A DNA stretch of 7,155 nt, taken from positions 1 to 7,155 of the forward strand of contig CADBRK010000260.1 of assembly GCA_902797065.1 (NCBI GenBank). The letters are read 5' to 3'. How positions within the stretch are numbered: position 1 is the stretch's first letter; every line of letters starts with the position of its first letter. Positions 7,001 through 7,155 of this stretch are shown in pieces. This DNA comes from an uncultured Ruminococcus sp. (GTDB lineage Bacteria > Bacillota > Clostridia > Oscillospirales > Acutalibacteraceae). A model generated the notes under the pieces. The model saw nothing but the letters and a program-made list of their open reading frames with translations. It was not told the DNA's origin and ran no database searches. The translations under genes and the position numbers were made by a program.

Positions 7001-7155
7001 CCTGTTGTTAAAGTTGAGGGCGGTTATAAAGAGATAGTAAAGAACGGTGACTATGATTATACAATAAAGGGTATAACAGGCAGTATTACAGTTAGTGTAA
7101 TGCTGATGACCGAAGACGAGATCAATAAAAACTCACCCGACGAGCCGAAGAAGAA
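4001..7155 (+). CDS. Large secreted multidomain serpin, 3' end beyond the window
   Basis: An open frame of 1051 codons without a stop, cut by the window edge. The signal peptide is MKRILSLMLAGCMMFSAAG with cleavage after ASA (residue 26). Order of parts: repeat domain C (41-164), acidic linker, shortened repeat domain D (206-299), serpin (about 325-708), and divergent repeat domains E (722-817), F (830-936) and G (941-1037). The visible end is an acidic Pro-containing linker (NSPDEPKK). Serpins trap serine or cysteine proteases by irreversible loop insertion; a secreted one could guard extracellular enzymes or the cell surface. Serpins joined to dockerins are known from cellulosome-forming Clostridia and Ruminococcus, and the paralogous upstream gene carries a dockerin, so one is expected downstream, but none is seen here. 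It sits 219 bases after the dockerin gene, with its own promoter and ribosome binding site. Confidence 0.88.
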   Translation, partial: MKRILSLMLAGCMMFSAAGAALTASADDTAADVRAEQNDGYQVKFVTHGAHITCDGKELKDGDTVNTFKAPSTWIETHGKYVDKDGNEASDEDLNDPTKGPFSFVETKEEKHGDGDGAVAFSLLEGNPLFIIDGDYDHMGYNKDGDFQIIGISEDLTVEVIAPYEPDDYEDLAVSENSHIVYNGIELSGVSDVYEEADDDDENVAFPVKFVTNGAHIYFNGKQVKDGEVVNSVKGPSYWFENGNIVYGKGIGVLKFVVKEKGPLFLIKGNFDHVKCEGYDHFEIVGISEDMTIEVVAPYDAEKGKALEIPEGTHIVYDCKEFGSIDEMIEEINGSIGSSLLNFGSDLFKLTYKKEKDDNKGINMMVSPLSLFTDVSLLENGASASTRDEILAMLTNNGYVCENDLNNFIRAYMNQKETNDPVHMANCVYFAGNSDTEINSGFVDTAHDYYDAEVFVAPPDNAAVDRINKWCSDNTNGAIDKVFEYGSLSANSVLLNAIAFDGIWEEPYKDSQIEKGTFKNYNGSKAEVEFLCGSDSIYYNDGKALAFKKPYEGDYDFVAILPNKNIGIDKYIEQMDSNTISDLLENMYWADVYTKIPKFEFDNEFELKDTMKEMGMVEAFDPLRANLARLSPDEFGHVSSYVSDVRQLTHVKLDEKGTKAEAVTVIETETPDAPEREEVDIYLDRPFIFAIYDTKNKQPLFLGTVSKMSEDEGAADEDPEAYTVTFVTDENDEIYGDIDGELVKISDGDIIQLKRGENGFDFVVQGDPVSIGVKGDYEKFYYDEWTDYEVDGKYLAGSSYFDVSGIESDIVIRIGRYDASDMEYYYNKPVKCNVNITGGCVRQYSDYTFGTAVKDIHFGESVVVGDSDDYSAASDCFFFEAVYEPDPLYYPMEHYCTDINIEGIYDKFIVDEVNNRYIITGIKSDLNISVGFDDHFVTGSVVSEIKFVTNTQIINYSDGFEYTETFDNGETDTLDHDARRVDGDPKDYSFRIAHEDDTKIPVVKVEGGYKEIVKNGDYDYTIKGITGSITVSVMLMTEDEINKNSPDEPKK
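4121..4492 (+). repeat. Repeat domain copy C (protein level)
   Basis: Residues 41-164 of the serpin protein. It has YQVKFVTHG, DGKELKDGD, PSTWIET, NDPTKGPFSF, GDGDGAVAF, GDYDHMGY, FQIIGISEDLTVEV and a closing APY. It matches copies A and B over the full length. Confidence 0.8.
4616..4897 (+). repeat. Repeat domain copy D, shortened (protein level)
   Basis: Residues 206-299 of the serpin protein. It keeps the N-terminal FPVKFVTNG and KDGE parts and the closing FEIVGISEDMTIEV with APY. About 30 residues of the middle (the acidic stretch up to the KGP motif) are missing compared with copies A-C. Confidence 0.75.
4973..6124 (+). other. Serpin domain
   Basis: Residues 325-708, about 384 residues, which is normal for the family. 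Serpin landmarks appear in order: INMMVSPLSLF (362-372) with GASASTRDEI after it, MANCVYF (strand 3A region), NAIAFDGIW (496-504), a KIPKFEFDNEFELKDTMKEM segment from 595 followed by GMVEAFDP, the hinge DEKGTKAEAVT (654-664), and the C-terminal RPFIFAIYD and PLFLGTV (to 705). All core segments are present, so the domain looks complete. Confidence 0.92.
5969..6055 (+). other. Serpin reactive centre loop
   Basis: From hinge Gly657 to Arg685. Taking Gly657 as P15 gives P14 Thr, P12 Ala, P10 Ala and P8 Thr. These are the side chains buried on loop insertion and all are small, as in inhibitory serpins. P11 Glu and P9 Val deviate from the usual small residues but would face outward. The scissile region TETPDAPEREE (668-678) is acidic with two prolines; P1 would fall at Pro671 by the standard count, or up to Glu675 if the loop is longer. 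Confidence 0.7.
6164..6451 (+). repeat. Repeat domain copy E, divergent (protein level)
   Basis: Residues 722-817 of the serpin protein, directly after the serpin. It starts YTVTFVTDE, has SDGDII and KGDYEKF, and closes with FDVSGIESDIVIRI. It is recognisable by order and ends but the DGKE and PSxWIET segments are lost. Confidence 0.6.
6488..6808 (+). repeat. Repeat domain copy F, divergent (protein level)
   Basis: Residues 830-936 of the serpin protein. It begins CNVNITGG and closes with YIITGIKSDLNISV. An IEGIYDKF segment aligns with the GDYDHM part of other copies. The match is weaker than for C-E. Confidence 0.45.
6821..7111 (+). repeat. Repeat domain copy G, divergent (protein level)
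   Basis: Residues 941-1037 of the serpin protein. It begins with SEIKFVTN, contains VEGGYKEI and closes with YTIKGITGSITVSV. It is followed by the acidic/Pro linker that runs out of the window. Confidence 0.5.

Overview
The window looks like a chromosomal piece from an anaerobic, fibre-degrading gut or rumen Firmicute of the Ruminococcus type (R. flavefaciens or R. champanellensis-like). The support is a clear type I dockerin, a serpin built into a large secreted multidomain protein, a Cthe_2159-type beta-helix lipoprotein, strong AGGAG ribosome binding sites and Gram-positive signal peptides. The genus is inferred from domain content, not from a database match. All genes seen lie on the + strand.

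Layout. Positions 1-165 are the right end of an IS200/IS605-family element. They hold the last 13 codons of its TnpB protein, the 3' scaffold of the TnpB guide RNA (omega RNA) with two hairpins, and a TCAC-type element end. Positions 280-2157 encode a surface lipoprotein with a right-handed beta-helix (Cthe_2159/DUF4353 carbohydrate-binding family), followed by a strong intrinsic terminator. Positions 2513-3781 encode a secreted protein with two copies of an unrecognised ~125-residue domain and a C-terminal dockerin, again followed by a terminator. From 4001 to the window edge a single open frame (1051 codons, no stop seen) encodes a secreted giant protein: two copies of the same unrecognised domain, a full serpin, three more divergent copies, then an acidic/Pro linker that runs off the window.

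How the parts relate. The second and third genes are paralogs in their N-terminal halves and also share a promoter architecture: TCAC, then 11 bp later ATCACAAT, then a -10 element (TATATT or TATAAT) starting 20 bases after the first base of ATCACAAT. This suggests joint control. A likely picture is a pair of exported, cohesin-docked proteins in which the serpin protects extracellular enzymes or the cell surface from proteases and the repeated domain provides binding or spacing. The dockerin is seen only in the second gene; for the third gene it is expected beyond the edge but not visible.

The most notable items are the seven-copy repeat domain shared by the two genes, the serpin embedded among those repeats with an acidic Thr/Pro-rich reactive loop, the shared promoter motif, and the omega RNA end next to the lipoprotein gene.
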